Below, piece after piece: positions 19,219 to 28,618 of a stretch of DNA of 64,000 bases; positions within the stretch are counted from its first letter, which is position 1, and every line of letters starts with the position of its first letter. The DNA lies in contig NZ_KQ440396.1 in assembly GCF_001281175.1 (NCBI RefSeq), forward strand, positions 457,771-521,770, in the 5' to 3' direction. This stretch comes from Apilactobacillus apinorum. GTDB lineage: Bacteria > Bacillota > Bacilli > Lactobacillales > Lactobacillaceae. A program made the translations under genes and the position numbers. Below the pieces are notes generated by a model that was not told the DNA's origin, made no database searches, and saw nothing but the letters and a program-made list of their open reading frames with translations.

Positions 19219-19563
19219 ATGGGAGAGAAGTTGTACCATTTTAGTGAACTTAGCGAACAGGCCAAAGTTACTAGTATCAACGCATTTAGTAAGTTTTATG
19301 TCATCTGCTATCGCAGCGAAAACATGGAGATATTAAGTCAGGTTCCTGACCAATCCATGCTATGGCAAATCAATCAGGAGGTATATCGTAACAAGTATGA
19401 ATCGGTAGATCATGCTGCTAAAGATACAATCATCTATTGTAGTCATAGTTATGAAAAACTACTAAATGAAATCGATATGAGATATCTTGCTAACGGTAGC
19501 ACCGAGTTCCCTTGGGAATCTTGGTACCAGCAAAAATACGCTGCTCTACCACACGGCGTATAA
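19219..19563 (+). CDS. Hypothetical protein
   Basis: 114 residues, soluble, no signal or membrane segment. The opening YHFSELSEQAKVTSINAF resembles the F-x-E-L-S-x-x-A-K start of many small phage and plasmid proteins of unknown role, which is suggestive only. GTGAGG precedes the ATG. Divergent from the metal-dependent regulator gene, with an inverted repeat in the shared control region, and closed by a large terminator. Confidence 0.6.
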   Translation: MGEKLYHFSELSEQAKVTSINAFSKFYVICYRSENMEILSQVPDQSMLWQINQEVYRNKYESVDHAAKDTIIYCSHSYEKLLNEIDMRYLANGSTEFPWESWYQQKYAALPHGV

Positions 19564-19565
19564 TT

Positions 19566-19625
19566 AAAAAGACGTTTTTCCAATTACAAAAAACGCTTTT
19601 CCGAATTGGAAAAGCGTCTTTTTTT
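19566..19625. terminator. Large bidirectional terminator
   Basis: AAAAAGACG plus TTTTCCAATT (19566-19585) pairs with AATTGGAAAA plus CGTCTTTTT (19604-19625). Very long stem between convergent genes. Confidence 0.8.
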
Positions 19626-20541
19626 ATTCTATATCTGTTTTGGTATCAAAATATAAATCTTCCTGGGTTCCCCGTTTTACTTCAGCTTGCAGTGTGACGT
19701 GTTCAATACCATATTTATCGTGCAATAATTTCGAAACTGGATCATAAATCTTTTCAGCTTCAGAAATTAGCATATCGTCCATGTTGACGTGCGCTGAGAA
19801 AATAACACTATTTTCATCTACAGACCAGATGTGAACATGGTGGACACCGGTGATCCCATCAATTTGCATCATGTCCTTTTGGATATCATAACAATCAATC
19901 ATTGGTGACCCTTGCATCAAAATCTTAACGGTCTTCTTTATGATTGGATATGCTTCTGCCGAAATATAGATTGCCACAATAATGGTTACAATTGGATCGA
20001 CTAAGACCCAGTTAAATAATTTAATTAAAATCCCACCGAAAATAACACCTAGTGATGCCAATGTATCACTCAATAAGTGTAAGTATGTAGCGCGAATATT
20101 TAAATTATGTTTAGAACCACGACTCAACATGACAGTAGAGATCAAATTAGCAACCGTCGAAACCACAGCAACTATTAACATCAAGTTTCCGTTAATCTGT
20201 TCTGGTTTAAATAGTTTTTGGACCCCTTCAACAATCAAGACAACTGAGATAATCACTAAGAATAGTGAATTTAAAAAGGCTGAAATAATTTGTGCTCTTT
20301 TATATCCGAACGTGTTCAATTGGTTTTGTGGTCTTTGACTAATTTGATGAGCATAGTAACTACCAACTACTGATGCTGAATCAGCGAAGTTATGAAATGC
20401 ATCTGATAGTAATGACAAACTACCTGATAAAATTCCACCAACGAATTCCACTAAGGTAATCAATGTATTTAAAATCGTTACAGTAAAAAATCGTTGTTGT
20501 GACATTGCTTCATCATGATTATGTTCGTGCATATGTTTCAC
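19624..20541 (-). CDS. Cation diffusion facilitator family metal exporter (CzcD/ZitB-like)
   Basis: 305 residues. Six membrane helices with the metal-binding aspartate/histidine pairs of the CDF family in helix II (SDAFHNFADS) and helix V (HLLSDTLAS), then a cytosolic C-terminal domain (VHHVHIWSVDENSVIFSAHV). The N-terminus MKHMHEHNHDEA is histidine-rich, as in zinc-handling members. Probable role is proton-driven export of Zn or a similar divalent cation. GGAGG six bases before the ATG. Single-gene unit. Confidence 0.9.
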   Translation of the reverse strand: MKHMHEHNHDEAMSQQRFFTVTILNTLITLVEFVGGILSGSLSLLSDAFHNFADSASVVGSYYAHQISQRPQNQLNTFGYKRAQIISAFLNSLFLVIISVVLIVEGVQKLFKPEQINGNLMLIVAVVSTVANLISTVMLSRGSKHNLNIRATYLHLLSDTLASLGVIFGGILIKLFNWVLVDPIVTIIVAIYISAEAYPIIKKTVKILMQGSPMIDCYDIQKDMMQIDGITGVHHVHIWSVDENSVIFSAHVNMDDMLISEAEKIYDPVSKLLHDKYGIEHVTLQAEVKRGTQEDLYFDTKTDIE

Positions 20542-20574
20542 CTCCTGATGATAATTATACCTTTATAAGAGCAA

Positions 20575-20604
20575 CAAAAAAAGCTGATTTAAAAAAATCA
20601 GCTT
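20575..20604 (-). terminator. Terminator of the 20603-21145 GNAT gene
   Basis: AAGCTGATTT / AAATCAGCTT, overlapping the stop codon, with an A-run on the plus strand that gives T-run for minus transcripts. Confidence 0.7.
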
Positions 20605-21145
20605 AAGCAATTAACATTGGTTGTTTGATAACTCTTTCGTATGCGAAGTTCATTACTACGTTTGTAGGGTCAACTGCAGAAATTGGAACTACTCTGCCAG
20701 TTTCAACAAATCCAGCTTTTTTGATGACATGTTGCATGCCTAGGTTCATTGGATTTGTGTCGATGCGTACACTTTGAACATCATCCATCTTTTCAACAGC
20801 AGCAAAGATTCCTTCAAATAGTTGTTGAGCTAGACCTCTGCCGTGGTGTCTGTTTGAAACGGCCACACGATGAATTGATAGGTAAGGGCCGTTAGATAAC
20901 CATTGACCATCAAGGTTTTCATAACTAGTGTCTAGTCCTGGAATAACAGCTGCTGTGCCTAGAATTTCGCCATTTTCTTCTAGTACGACAGTCCATCCAT
21001 TGATGATATCGTTCATTAATGATTCCGCATTTGGGTAACCTGTTTGCCATTGGTTAACACCCTGTTTGGCGAGCAATTCCTTCCCTTCGAAAATAATTTG
21101 TTCAATTGCGTTAAAATCTTCGATTTGTGCTCTTCTCATTAACAT
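20603..21145 (-). CDS. GNAT family N-acetyltransferase
   Basis: 180 residues. The acetyl-CoA motif is SIHRVAVSNRHHGRGLAQQL (R-x-x-G-R-G-x-A), followed by VRIDTNPMNLGMQHVIKKAG. It resembles the family of lactobacillus GNATs beginning MxxRRAQxEDFxAIEQII. Substrate unknown. G-rich ribosome-binding site (GGGGGG) 8 bases before the ATG. Confidence 0.83.
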   Translation of the reverse strand: MLMRRAQIEDFNAIEQIIFEGKELLAKQGVNQWQTGYPNAESLMNDIINGWTVVLEENGEILGTAAVIPGLDTSYENLDGQWLSNGPYLSIHRVAVSNRHHGRGLAQQLFEGIFAAVEKMDDVQSVRIDTNPMNLGMQHVIKKAGFVETGRVVPISAVDPTNVVMNFAYERVIKQPMLIA

Positions 21146-21246
21146 GATCTAAGCCCCCCTTTTTGTGTTTGATTTAAAAATTTAAAAGCATTTTAGCGAC
21201 TTAAAAATATTACCACCATTTTTCCAAAAAGCAAAGCTTTTTTTAC

Positions 21247-21283
21247 AAAAAAATGAGCTTTTACAAAAATGCTTGTAAAGCCC
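21247..21283 (-). terminator. Terminator of the 23368-21325 operon
   Basis: On the minus strand GGGCTTTACAA pairs with TTGTAAAAGCTC, followed by seven T. A smaller palindrome AAAGCAAAGCTTT lies just beyond at about 21229-21241. Confidence 0.7.
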
Positions 21284-21324
21284 ATCATGACGCACGTTGA
21301 GAAGTCCTTTAAAATCAATGATTT

Positions 21325-21723
21325 TTAGTCTTCTATCATTCTCCAATCACCTTCATTAGCTTTGGAAATTTGATTCAAAAAATGTAGAACTGAAGCAGCT
21401 GATTTTTCATCATGTGCATTCAAAACATTTAAACCATTTCCAGAAACCATGGGTTCACTTAATGAGAAATTACCATCACTCATTTCACCTTGTGAAAACG
21501 CGATAACGGTTTCACCACTTTCAATCTTAGTTAGAATGAAGAACATTGAAAAATCATCGTCTTCTTTCATGTATGCAGGCATTGCCCATACATCTTCAGC
21601 AATTTCTTGCATTTCTTCATCATTAAATTTGTAGTACTTGTGGTTGTCATCAGTAATCGGTGACTTTAAGACGAACATCATCTTATCAAAAACTGGTTCT
21701 CCCAATGAAATATTATCTTCCAT
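21325..21723 (-). CDS. Hypothetical protein
   Basis: 132 residues, acidic and soluble, without signal peptide. It contains alternating strands (YYKFNDEEMQEIAEDVWAMP, SMFFILTKIESGETVIAF). I do not recognise the family. It is two bases downstream of the DUF1003 gene with its own AGGAG, so it is the last gene of the rluA-like operon. Confidence 0.65.
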   Translation of the reverse strand: MEDNISLGEPVFDKMMFVLKSPITDDNHKYYKFNDEEMQEIAEDVWAMPAYMKEDDDFSMFFILTKIESGETVIAFSQGEMSDGNFSLSEPMVSGNGLNVLNAHDEKSAASVLHFLNQISKANEGDWRMIED

Positions 21724-21725
21724 TT

Positions 21726-22484
21726 TTAATTCTCCTTTTGGCGTAACTTATCTTTTAGTTTACTATTTTCCTCACGTAACTTGGCTAATTCGGTTCTCAC
21801 TTCACCTAAAATTTCTAGTTGTAGTTTTTCGACTTCCAAATCATGTGGCAATTGATTTTGTGTTAAGTGGTCTAATTTAGCATGCAAAATTCTTAATTCA
21901 TGTTCTGACTTTAAGTTAACATGGAAATCATTTTCATAATCCAAACGGTCACGTTCAGCCGCTCTATTTTGACTCATCATAATGATGGGTGCTTGAATTG
22001 TTGAAAAACAACTTAAAAACAAATTCAATAAAATATATGGATATGGATCAAAATGAACACCAAATAGCGCCATCCCATTAATTACCATCCAAACAATCAA
22101 TAGCACAATGAAAATGAAAATAAATGGCCAACTACCACCGAATTTGGCCACTGCGTCAGAAACCTTTTGGCCGAAAGTCAAACTTTCTTGTAATGAATCA
22201 TTAACGTCTTTAATGTCGTAATTATCATCACGGAGCGCTCTCGTTAGCTTACGGTTAATTTTTTGACTTTGTTTTAAATCGGCATTAATTAAGTTATCAA
22301 CGTGGTTCACACGATATTTTAACAAGTGATGCGCACAAATAAAACTAGTTACCTTCGCCTTTGCGTAATCAGCTTTAACGGCATTTGAAATCGGTTGGCT
22401 TAATTCTTGCAGATAAAACCCTTCATCCGATAGCATTGGCTCATTATCAACTAAACATTTTACTTCATGAATTTCTTCATTCAT
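21726..22484 (-). CDS. DUF1003 membrane protein
   Basis: 252 residues. A soluble N-terminal half is followed by two membrane helices (about 118-165: SWPFIFIFIVLLIVWMVING and YPYILLNLFLSCFSTIQAPI), then the conserved MMSQNRAAERDRLDYENDFHVNLK segment and a coiled coil (about 205-250). This is the DUF1003 architecture; function is unknown. GAGGAGG precedes the ATG, which overlaps the stop of the pseudouridine synthase gene (TAATG). Confidence 0.85.
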   Translation of the reverse strand: MNEEIHEVKCLVDNEPMLSDEGFYLQELSQPISNAVKADYAKAKVTSFICAHHLLKYRVNHVDNLINADLKQSQKINRKLTRALRDDNYDIKDVNDSLQESLTFGQKVSDAVAKFGGSWPFIFIFIVLLIVWMVINGMALFGVHFDPYPYILLNLFLSCFSTIQAPIIMMSQNRAAERDRLDYENDFHVNLKSEHELRILHAKLDHLTQNQLPHDLEVEKLQLEILGEVRTELAKLREENSKLKDKLRQKEN

Positions 22485-23368
22485 TACTTTTCCTCCTCAA
22501 TGACTGCTGTCATATCATTTGGCAATTCAGTCTCAAACGTTCTGATTTGATTGGTGATTCCATCATTAAATGATAAATAATAGGCGTGAAGTGCCTGTCT
22601 ATTAATACCTTGATCTAGCGGACCACCGTATAGTTCATCCCCTAATAGCGGATGGCCTAGTTCGGTCATATGCACTCTAATTTGATGTGTCCGACCAGTA
22701 TGTAGTTTTAATTTAACTAAGCTGTAATTACTAAAATTTTTTACAATCCAAAATTCAGTATTAGCTGATTGACCATCTTCAATTACTTCTCTTCTAAAGT
22801 TGTCACCGACTCTCCCAATTGGTAAATCAACAATGTCGTGATCAGGTAAGCCGGTACCAGAAACAATCGCATAGTAGTATTTATCAATCTTGTGTTCTGC
22901 TACTTCTTGATTAGCTAAACTATTGGCCAAACGATGCTTAGCTACCAATACTAAACCGGATGTAAATCGATCTAATCGAGTAATTAAATGTGGCTTTAAA
23001 TCTACCGATCCTTGTTGTCTTAAATACCCTTTAATTCGATTTACCAAGGTATCTTCTCTGTTAGCAGGTCCCGGAACACTAGTTAAACCAGCCGGTTTAT
23101 TAATCACTAACCAATTATCGTCTTCGTAGACCACGTCAATTGGTTGATCACTGAAAGCCACGTCATCATCACTTTCTTCTGGTGGAAAGATAATCGTGAT
23201 TTCATCACCTACTTGGAGTTTATAGTCTAGCTTAGTTTCGTTACCATTGACCATAATTGTACCGGATTGCTTTAAGTCGTTATACATCCGATGAGAAACG
23301 CCATGAACCCCTAAGAAATGCTTAATTCCAGCGTCTGGTTGGTCTTGATTAGTCCATGTGATTTGCAA
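22484..23368 (-). CDS. RluA family RNA pseudouridine synthase
   Basis: About 294 residues. N-terminal S4-like RNA-binding part (GVSHRMYNDLKQSGTIMVNG) and the catalytic domain with LITRLDRFTSGLVLVAKH, where the aspartate is the nucleophile, plus HTGRTHQIRVHMTELGHPLL. Converts uridines to pseudouridine in rRNA or tRNA; the target is not evident. The ATG at 23377 directly abuts GGAG, so TTG at 23368 (9-base spacing) is the better start. Heads an operon with the DUF1003 and 21325 genes. Confidence 0.88.
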   Translation of the reverse strand: MQITWTNQDQPDAGIKHFLGVHGVSHRMYNDLKQSGTIMVNGNETKLDYKLQVGDEITIIFPPEESDDDVAFSDQPIDVVYEDDNWLVINKPAGLTSVPGPANREDTLVNRIKGYLRQQGSVDLKPHLITRLDRFTSGLVLVAKHRLANSLANQEVAEHKIDKYYYAIVSGTGLPDHDIVDLPIGRVGDNFRREVIEDGQSANTEFWIVKNFSNYSLVKLKLHTGRTHQIRVHMTELGHPLLGDELYGGPLDQGINRQALHAYYLSFNDGITNQIRTFETELPNDMTAVIEEEK

Positions 23369-23397
23369 TTTTTTCATCTCCGAATTGTTTTTCTATG

Positions 23398-23441
23398 TAT
23401 GTTATATTAACATATTAAAAAACCAAACTCATATTAATATG
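23398..23441. promoter_or_regulatory. Palindromes in the divergent rluA-like / carbonic anhydrase interval
   Basis: TATGTTA-TAT-TAACATA (23398-23414) and the 12-bp palindrome CATATTAATATG (23430-23441). Both are perfect and could be operators, but AT-rich palindromes also arise by chance. Confidence 0.35.
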
Positions 23442-23455
23442 GAAAGAAGATCATT

Positions 23456-24088
23456 ATGTTAGATTATAGTGAACAAGCTAATTGGGAAAACGGCTTTGGT
23501 CAGATTCAATCACCAATTAATTTATCAACCAATGACAATCAACATCTTGCTGATTATCTGCCAATTCATGCCGATGAGTTTTACCAATTAAATACAGAAA
23601 TTGACGACCACACCACGATTAGATTACTTGGAATGGGGAACGCTAGTATTTTCGAGCGTCCCTATCATTTCCAGCAAGTTCATTTCCATGCACCTGCTGA
23701 ACACGTGATTGACGGCCAAGTTAATCCGATTGAAATTCATTTAGTTCACGAAAATGATGTTGGGCAAACCGTAGTAGTCGCATTATTCCCACAACTGGGC
23801 AATGCTAATCCCGACATTCAAAACATCATTAATAATTTTGAAGGTAATCACGACCACAGCGTGTCGCTAAAAATTCATCACCAAATCAATGATTTCCAAA
23901 CTGGATTTCACTACCTGGGATCGTTAACGACCCCGCCACTTACTGAGGGGGTTGAATGGATTGTGATTAATAACTCGACACTGACAGTCAGTCAATCTCA
24001 AGTCGACTGGTTTATTCAAAAGTTCGGTAAAAATAACCGTGCTTGCCAACCAATTAACCAAAGAAACATTCAATATTACCACAAATAA
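23456..24088 (+). CDS. Alpha-type carbonic anhydrase, cytosolic form
   Basis: 210 residues. Reversible hydration of CO2. Zinc ligands are H76 and H78 (VHFHAP) and H95 (EIHLVH); E82 and the late loop LTTPPLTEGVEW with the gatekeeper threonine match the family. The protein starts directly with YSEQANWENGFGQIQSPINL, so unlike most bacterial alpha enzymes it has no signal peptide and should be cytosolic. AT-rich interval upstream; closed by a terminator. Bicarbonate supply for carboxylations or pH homeostasis are plausible roles. Confidence 0.92.
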   Translation: MLDYSEQANWENGFGQIQSPINLSTNDNQHLADYLPIHADEFYQLNTEIDDHTTIRLLGMGNASIFERPYHFQQVHFHAPAEHVIDGQVNPIEIHLVHENDVGQTVVVALFPQLGNANPDIQNIINNFEGNHDHSVSLKIHHQINDFQTGFHYLGSLTTPPLTEGVEWIVINNSTLTVSQSQVDWFIQKFGKNNRACQPINQRNIQYYHK

Positions 24089-24116
24089 AAGGAAGCCATA
24101 AACGGCTTCCTTTTTT
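24087..24116. terminator. Terminator after the carbonic anhydrase gene
   Basis: AAAAGGAAGCC / GGCTTCCTTTT with a 6-base loop and T-run; shared with the convergent 24115 gene. Confidence 0.83.
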
Positions 24117-24471
24117 AAATTGAATTAATTTCGTCTAACAATGCACGCATCTTTTGGCGTTGTTCTTCAGTTGGGTTTCCTTTCGACATCTTTAAAATAT
24201 CTAAAATTTGTTGACCATCATTAATAACATCTTCTGTTTTAGAATTCATATTCTTTAAATAAGCGGTGGTTAAGATGGTACCTAAATGTTCTAAGGCGTC
24301 TTCTTCCCCATCCATCGCTCTTTTACTCATTCGACGAATTAACATCTTAATATTGCGCAATTTACGCTTATTTTCGACATGTTGGTTATAGTATGGCAAG
24401 AATAATGCAACTACGACTGATAGTGCTTCGGCAACTGCTGCCACCCATTCTGCTGCTTCTCCGCTATGCAT
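24115..24471 (-). CDS. Hypothetical protein with N-terminal membrane helix
   Basis: 118 residues. One hydrophobic segment near the N-terminus (EWVAAVAEALSVVVALFLPY), then a basic, helical cytosolic part (NKRKLRNIKMLIRRMSKRAM). I do not recognise the family. It lies 11 bases downstream of the fumarate reductase gene, with AGGAGG before its ATG, so it is probably cotranscribed. Confidence 0.6.
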   Translation of the reverse strand: MHSGEAAEWVAAVAEALSVVVALFLPYYNQHVENKRKLRNIKMLIRRMSKRAMDGEEDALEHLGTILTTAYLKNMNSKTEDVINDGQQILDILKMSKGNPTEEQRQKMRALLDEINSI

Positions 24472-24482
24472 AATTGTTCCTC

Positions 24483-25874
24483 CTATTGTTCTTGAATGTA
24501 TTTAAAGATTCTTTGTCCTGCTTGACGACCAAAGACGACCGTTTCAGCAATTGAATTCCCACCAATACGGTTATTTCCATGTAAACCACCAGATGTTTCA
24601 CCAGCTGCAAATAGTCCGTTAATAGCTTGATCATCTTGGTTTAAAACTTGAGTATAGTGGTTAATTTTAATTCCACCCATTGTGTAATGAACTGCTGGTG
24701 CAATGTGAATTGCCATAAAGTCTGGATGGTTTAATTGACGATTCATTCCTGTCTTACGGCCAAATTGATCATCATGGTTTACGACAGCTTGATTCCAAGT
24801 TTCAATTGTTTTCGCTAAGTTGTCAGCATCAACATCTATATTATTCGCTAATTCATCAATAGTTTGACCGTGAACTACCATCCCGATTGAATCGTAAAAA
24901 CGAACAGCTGGCGCGTGGTCAACTACTTCCGCATCCAATATTAAATAGGCATGCTTAGTATCTTGTTCATTAATCGCATCAGTTACTTTTTGTCTCGTAT
25001 CTAGTTCGTTCACAAAACGATTTCCATCGGTATTAACCAAAATCGCTCCTTCTCCACGAATTGCTTCACCAATTAAAAAGGCGTGATCATTATCTTGTTG
25101 AACAGTTGGATGGACTTGAATTTGATCCATATCCACTAAAGCAGCACCGACATCTGTGGCTAGTTTTAAACCATCACCGGTTGCCCCTTCTTGATTAGTA
25201 GTACGATATATAGTTAAGTCTTTGCGATATTGACCGATTAATTCTTTATTGGCACCAAAACCACCAGTAGCTAACAGAACCGCCTTTCCAGCTACTTGAT
25301 GCTGATTGCCATTAACATCAGAAATAACTACGCCGGTAATCTTTTCATCATCTCGAGTAATCTTATCTACAGAAACATTGTTATATACTTCAATGCCCAT
25401 TTTTTCGATAATTTGAAGGAAACTAGTTACCAAATATGCACCGATTGGAGCTTGTGAATTAGGACGATGCGTTCTAGTCGTATTCATTGCACCGGTAATG
25501 GTCAAATCTTCTAACTCAATACCATGTTGTTTTAGCCAATCGATAGTTAATCCTGCATGACTAGTGAAGTACTTTAATAATTCGACATTATTTTGTTTAC
25601 CCCCACCAATGTATGTATCGTTATAAAAGTCTTCAAAACTATCGACAACATGGTGATTTAATTGCACATAGGTTTCAGCGGCATTCATTCCAGAAGATGC
25701 TCGAGTGGAATTACCACCTAACTTATCCATTTTTTCAAAAACAACTGGTTTTAAACCTAGTTCTGCAGCTTGAATTGCACTGATTAATCCAGTTGCACCA
25801 GAACCGACGATAATCACGTCATATTCTGATTTTAAGTCAGCAATTTGGTTAGGTTCAAATACATATTTTGCCAT
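24483..25874 (-). CDS. Fumarate reductase-type flavoprotein (FAD-dependent)
   Basis: 463 residues. FAD Rossmann motif VIIVGSGATGLISAIQAAELG (residues 20-40), LGGNSTRASSGMNA, and the dicarboxylate site. The four active-site residues of soluble fumarate reductases all seem present: H in QVHPT (about 248), R in IRGEG (about 270), H in HYTMGG (about 395) and R in GNNRIGGNS (about 440). It lacks the FMN-binding and heme domains of larger relatives. The likely role is fumarate to succinate as an electron sink. AGGAGG before ATG. Confidence 0.87.
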   Translation of the reverse strand: MAKYVFEPNQIADLKSEYDVIIVGSGATGLISAIQAAELGLKPVVFEKMDKLGGNSTRASSGMNAAETYVQLNHHVVDSFEDFYNDTYIGGGKQNNVELLKYFTSHAGLTIDWLKQHGIELEDLTITGAMNTTRTHRPNSQAPIGAYLVTSFLQIIEKMGIEVYNNVSVDKITRDDEKITGVVISDVNGNQHQVAGKAVLLATGGFGANKELIGQYRKDLTIYRTTNQEGATGDGLKLATDVGAALVDMDQIQVHPTVQQDNDHAFLIGEAIRGEGAILVNTDGNRFVNELDTRQKVTDAINEQDTKHAYLILDAEVVDHAPAVRFYDSIGMVVHGQTIDELANNIDVDADNLAKTIETWNQAVVNHDDQFGRKTGMNRQLNHPDFMAIHIAPAVHYTMGGIKINHYTQVLNQDDQAINGLFAAGETSGGLHGNNRIGGNSIAETVVFGRQAGQRIFKYIQEQ

Positions 25875-25919
25875 TGTAATTCCTCCTCATTTCCATTTAT
25901 TTTTATTTTATTACAAATA

Positions 25920-25946
25920 AAAGCATTGTCCAAAAGACAATGCTTT
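25920..25946 (-). terminator. Terminator of the EamA transporter gene
   Basis: AAAGCATTGTC / GACAATGCTTT with a 5-base loop, followed by T-rich sequence on the minus strand. Confidence 0.8.
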
Positions 25947-25949
25947 GTT

Positions 25950-26858
25950 TTACTCAATTAATTCATTTTTATTCGGTAGTGATTGCAATAATGCCATCCC
26001 TAAAATTAAAACCGCCCCGACAATTTCGATTAAATTAAAATCGATATGTAAAAAGACAATCGATAAAATGGTGGCGGTTAATGGTTCAAATGATCCCATT
26101 GTTCCGGTCACTGCTGGTTTTAAATAATTCAAACTAGCTTCATAAAAAAGATAAGCGAGCATTGTCCCGACAAGTGTAATAACAATTAATTCAGTTACTA
26201 ATGTCGGATTAAAATGAATTTGATGCGCATTAGCAATGACAATTGGTTGGAGTGGTAAACTGCCAACAATCATCGCCCAACCACAGACTAGTTTTGCATC
26301 GTATTTATTCAATAAATCAATCGGAATAATCGTACAGTTGGCATTAGCTACTCCCGCCGCAATACCGAAGAATAAACCTAATGCCGAAATCGAAAGTGAA
26401 TCAAAATGGCCCTTAGTCGCTAATAAATATGTACCGATAACTGCTAAGACAATCGAGATAACGTCTAATCTGATCGGCCATTTTTTTCTCGTAATTGCAT
26501 AATACCCAATGATAAAGACTGGTGCTGTAAATTGAAGCACTGTCGCCGTTGCAGCGTTCCCATAATTGACCGCTGATAAGTAGCAAAATTGTGACATTAA
26601 CATCCCAAACACTGAAAAAATTAGTAATTGAATGATGCTTTTGCGGTCATGCCAAATTGTGAAAATTGATTGATGGTTCATTAATTTATATGTAAGTAAT
26701 AGTAATATGCCGGCTGATATCATTCTGACCCCCACTACCCAAATTACTGGGATATGTTGAGTTAAAAACATGTAATCAGCGACAGTCCCGGATGCTCCCC
26801 AAGCAACACTACCGATAATTACCAATAGTAGTCCGAGAAATTTCTTATGTCCTGCCAT
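25950..26858 (-). CDS. EamA/DMT family transporter
   Basis: 302 residues, ten membrane helices in two EamA repeats (about 10-140 and 155-290). Typical motifs are VWVVGVRMISAGILLL and the second-repeat AYLFYEASLNYLKPAVTGTM. The family exports or imports amino acids and related metabolites; the substrate cannot be inferred. GGAGG before ATG, single gene closed by its own terminator. Confidence 0.85.
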   Translation of the reverse strand: MAGHKKFLGLLLVIIGSVAWGASGTVADYMFLTQHIPVIWVVGVRMISAGILLLLTYKLMNHQSIFTIWHDRKSIIQLLIFSVFGMLMSQFCYLSAVNYGNAATATVLQFTAPVFIIGYYAITRKKWPIRLDVISIVLAVIGTYLLATKGHFDSLSISALGLFFGIAAGVANANCTIIPIDLLNKYDAKLVCGWAMIVGSLPLQPIVIANAHQIHFNPTLVTELIVITLVGTMLAYLFYEASLNYLKPAVTGTMGSFEPLTATILSIVFLHIDFNLIEIVGAVLILGMALLQSLPNKNELIE

Positions 26859-26949
26859 TCGTCGTCCTCCGATATAAAATAACTATCACTTACAATACAT
26901 CTAATACTCCTCTAAGGCAATTCTAATTTTAATCTTTTTGAACAAAAAT

Positions 26950-26983
26950 AAAAAGAGCTCAACATAAACGTTGAGCTCTTTTT
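26950..26983 (-). terminator. guaA terminator
   Basis: AAAAAGAGCTCAAC / GTTGAGCTCTTTTT with a 6-base loop. Confidence 0.85.
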
Positions 26984-26993
26984 AGTGAGAATA

Positions 26994-28550
26994 TTATTCC
27001 CATTCAATTGTCGAAGGTGGCTTACTTGTAATATCGTATACTACACGGTTAACCCCATCTACTTCGTTAGTAATCTTAGTTGAGATATCAGATAATACAT
27101 CCCATGGAATTTGTGCAAAGTCAGCAGTCATTCCATCGATTGAATTAACGGCACGGATTGCAATAGTGTAATCGTAAGTACGACCGTCACCCATTACACC
27201 AACACTTCTAAATCCAGGAAGGATAGTGAAGTATTGCCAAATATCTTTATCTAAGCCAACTGCGGCAATTTCACGACGAAGAATAAAGTCACTATCTCTA
27301 ACGATTTGTAACTTATCTTCAGTTACTTCACCAATAACACGAATTCCAAGACCTGGACCTGGGAATGGTTGACGCCATACTAAGTAATCTGGCATCCCCA
27401 TTTCTTCACCCAAACGTCTAGTTTCGTCTTTAAATAGTGAACGAACTGGTTCGATTAGTTTGAATTGTAAGTCTTCTGGAAGACCTCCAACATTATGATG
27501 AGACTTGATAGTTTCAGCGGTGTTAGTACCACTTTCAATCACGTCGGTATATAGAGTACCTTGTGCTAAGAAATCAACATCTTTTAGCTTAAGAGCTTCT
27601 TCATTGAAAACTTCAATGAATTCGTTACCGATAATTTTTCTCTTTTGTTCAGGATCAGTAACACCCTTTAGCTTATCTAAGAAGCGTTGACTTGCATCAA
27701 CTTGGATAATGTTTAGGCCAAACTTACCTTCTAAACTATCCATAACTTCTTTTACTTCATTTTTACGTAGTAATCCATGATCAACAAATATACAAGTTAA
27801 TTGATCACCAATTGCTTTGTTCAATAGAACACCAGTAACACTTGAATCTACCCCACCAGATAAACCAAGGATAACTTTCTTATCGCCAACTTCTTCTCTA
27901 ATTTGGTCGATTTGTAAGCCGATGAAATCATTCATTGACCAGTTAGCTTCTGCGCCACAAACGTTAAACACGAAGTTCTTTAGGATGTCAGTACCGTACT
28001 TGGTATTTCTAACTTCCGCATGGAATTGAATTCCATAGAACTTTCTAGCGGTATCTTGCATTGCAGTGATAGGACAACCATCAGCGGTTGCCACATTTTC
28101 GAATCCATCTGGAACCTTTCTTACAAGGTCTCCATGACTCATCCAAACTGGTTCTTCCTTAGGTAAATCCTTGAATAGTTCCGCATTATCAGAAGTAATG
28201 TCGATGTCAGCATGACCATATTGACCATGTTCTTCTCCATCAACTCGTCCTCCACCTAGGTTATATGCCATTAGTTGCATACCATAACAAATACCTAGAA
28301 TTGGAATATTCATTTCAAAAATCTTAGGGTCCACAGTTAATGCGTCTTCTGCATATACACTGTTGGGACCTCCAGAGAAGATAATTCCCTTAGGATTAAA
28401 ATCTTTGATTTCGTCGATTGTCATATCATGAGGCTTTAATTCAGAGTACACTCCGAAATCACGAATACGACGGGTGATTAATTGGTTGTATTGACTTCCG
28501 AAGTCAAGAACCAAGATTTTATCAAATGATGATAAATCCATTTCAGCCAA
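26994..28550 (-). CDS. guaA: GMP synthase (glutamine-hydrolysing)
   Basis: Last step of GMP synthesis from XMP; about 518 residues. N-terminal class I glutamine amidotransferase with catalytic cysteine in [11 protein letters not shown] and histidine in [11 protein letters not shown] pyrophosphatase domain with LSGGVDSSV, and the C-terminal dimerisation domain ending in [12 protein letters not shown] at 28550 ([20 protein letters not shown]), 8 bases after GGAGAG, fits best; the in-frame GTG at 28559 abuts that site. No purine riboswitch is visible upstream. Confidence 0.96.
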   Translation of the reverse strand: MAEMDLSSFDKILVLDFGSQYNQLITRRIRDFGVYSELKPHDMTIDEIKDFNPKGIIFSGGPNSVYAEDALTVDPKIFEMNIPILGICYGMQLMAYNLGGGRVDGEEHGQYGHADIDITSDNAELFKDLPKEEPVWMSHGDLVRKVPDGFENVATADGCPITAMQDTARKFYGIQFHAEVRNTKYGTDILKNFVFNVCGAEANWSMNDFIGLQIDQIREEVGDKKVILGLSGGVDSSVTGVLLNKAIGDQLTCIFVDHGLLRKNEVKEVMDSLEGKFGLNIIQVDASQRFLDKLKGVTDPEQKRKIIGNEFIEVFNEEALKLKDVDFLAQGTLYTDVIESGTNTAETIKSHHNVGGLPEDLQFKLIEPVRSLFKDETRRLGEEMGMPDYLVWRQPFPGPGLGIRVIGEVTEDKLQIVRDSDFILRREIAAVGLDKDIWQYFTILPGFRSVGVMGDGRTYDYTIAIRAVNSIDGMTADFAQIPWDVLSDISTKITNEVDGVNRVVYDITSKPPSTIEWE

Positions 28551-28582
28551 ACCGTTCACTCTCCAATCATTAAATTGTATTA

Positions 28583-28611
28583 ATAATACCGAGAAAAATT
28601 AATGGCGTCAA
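28583..28611 (-). promoter_or_regulatory. guaA promoter
   Basis: TTGACG (28611-28606), 17-base spacer, TATTAT (28588-28583) on the minus strand. Confidence 0.75.
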
Positions 28612-28618
28612 ATTAAAT

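Noticed and set aside
21220-21290. Small ORF or toxin-antitoxin element in the T- and A-rich spacer
   Set aside because: Only terminator hairpins are visible; no ORF above 20 codons with a ribosome-binding site.
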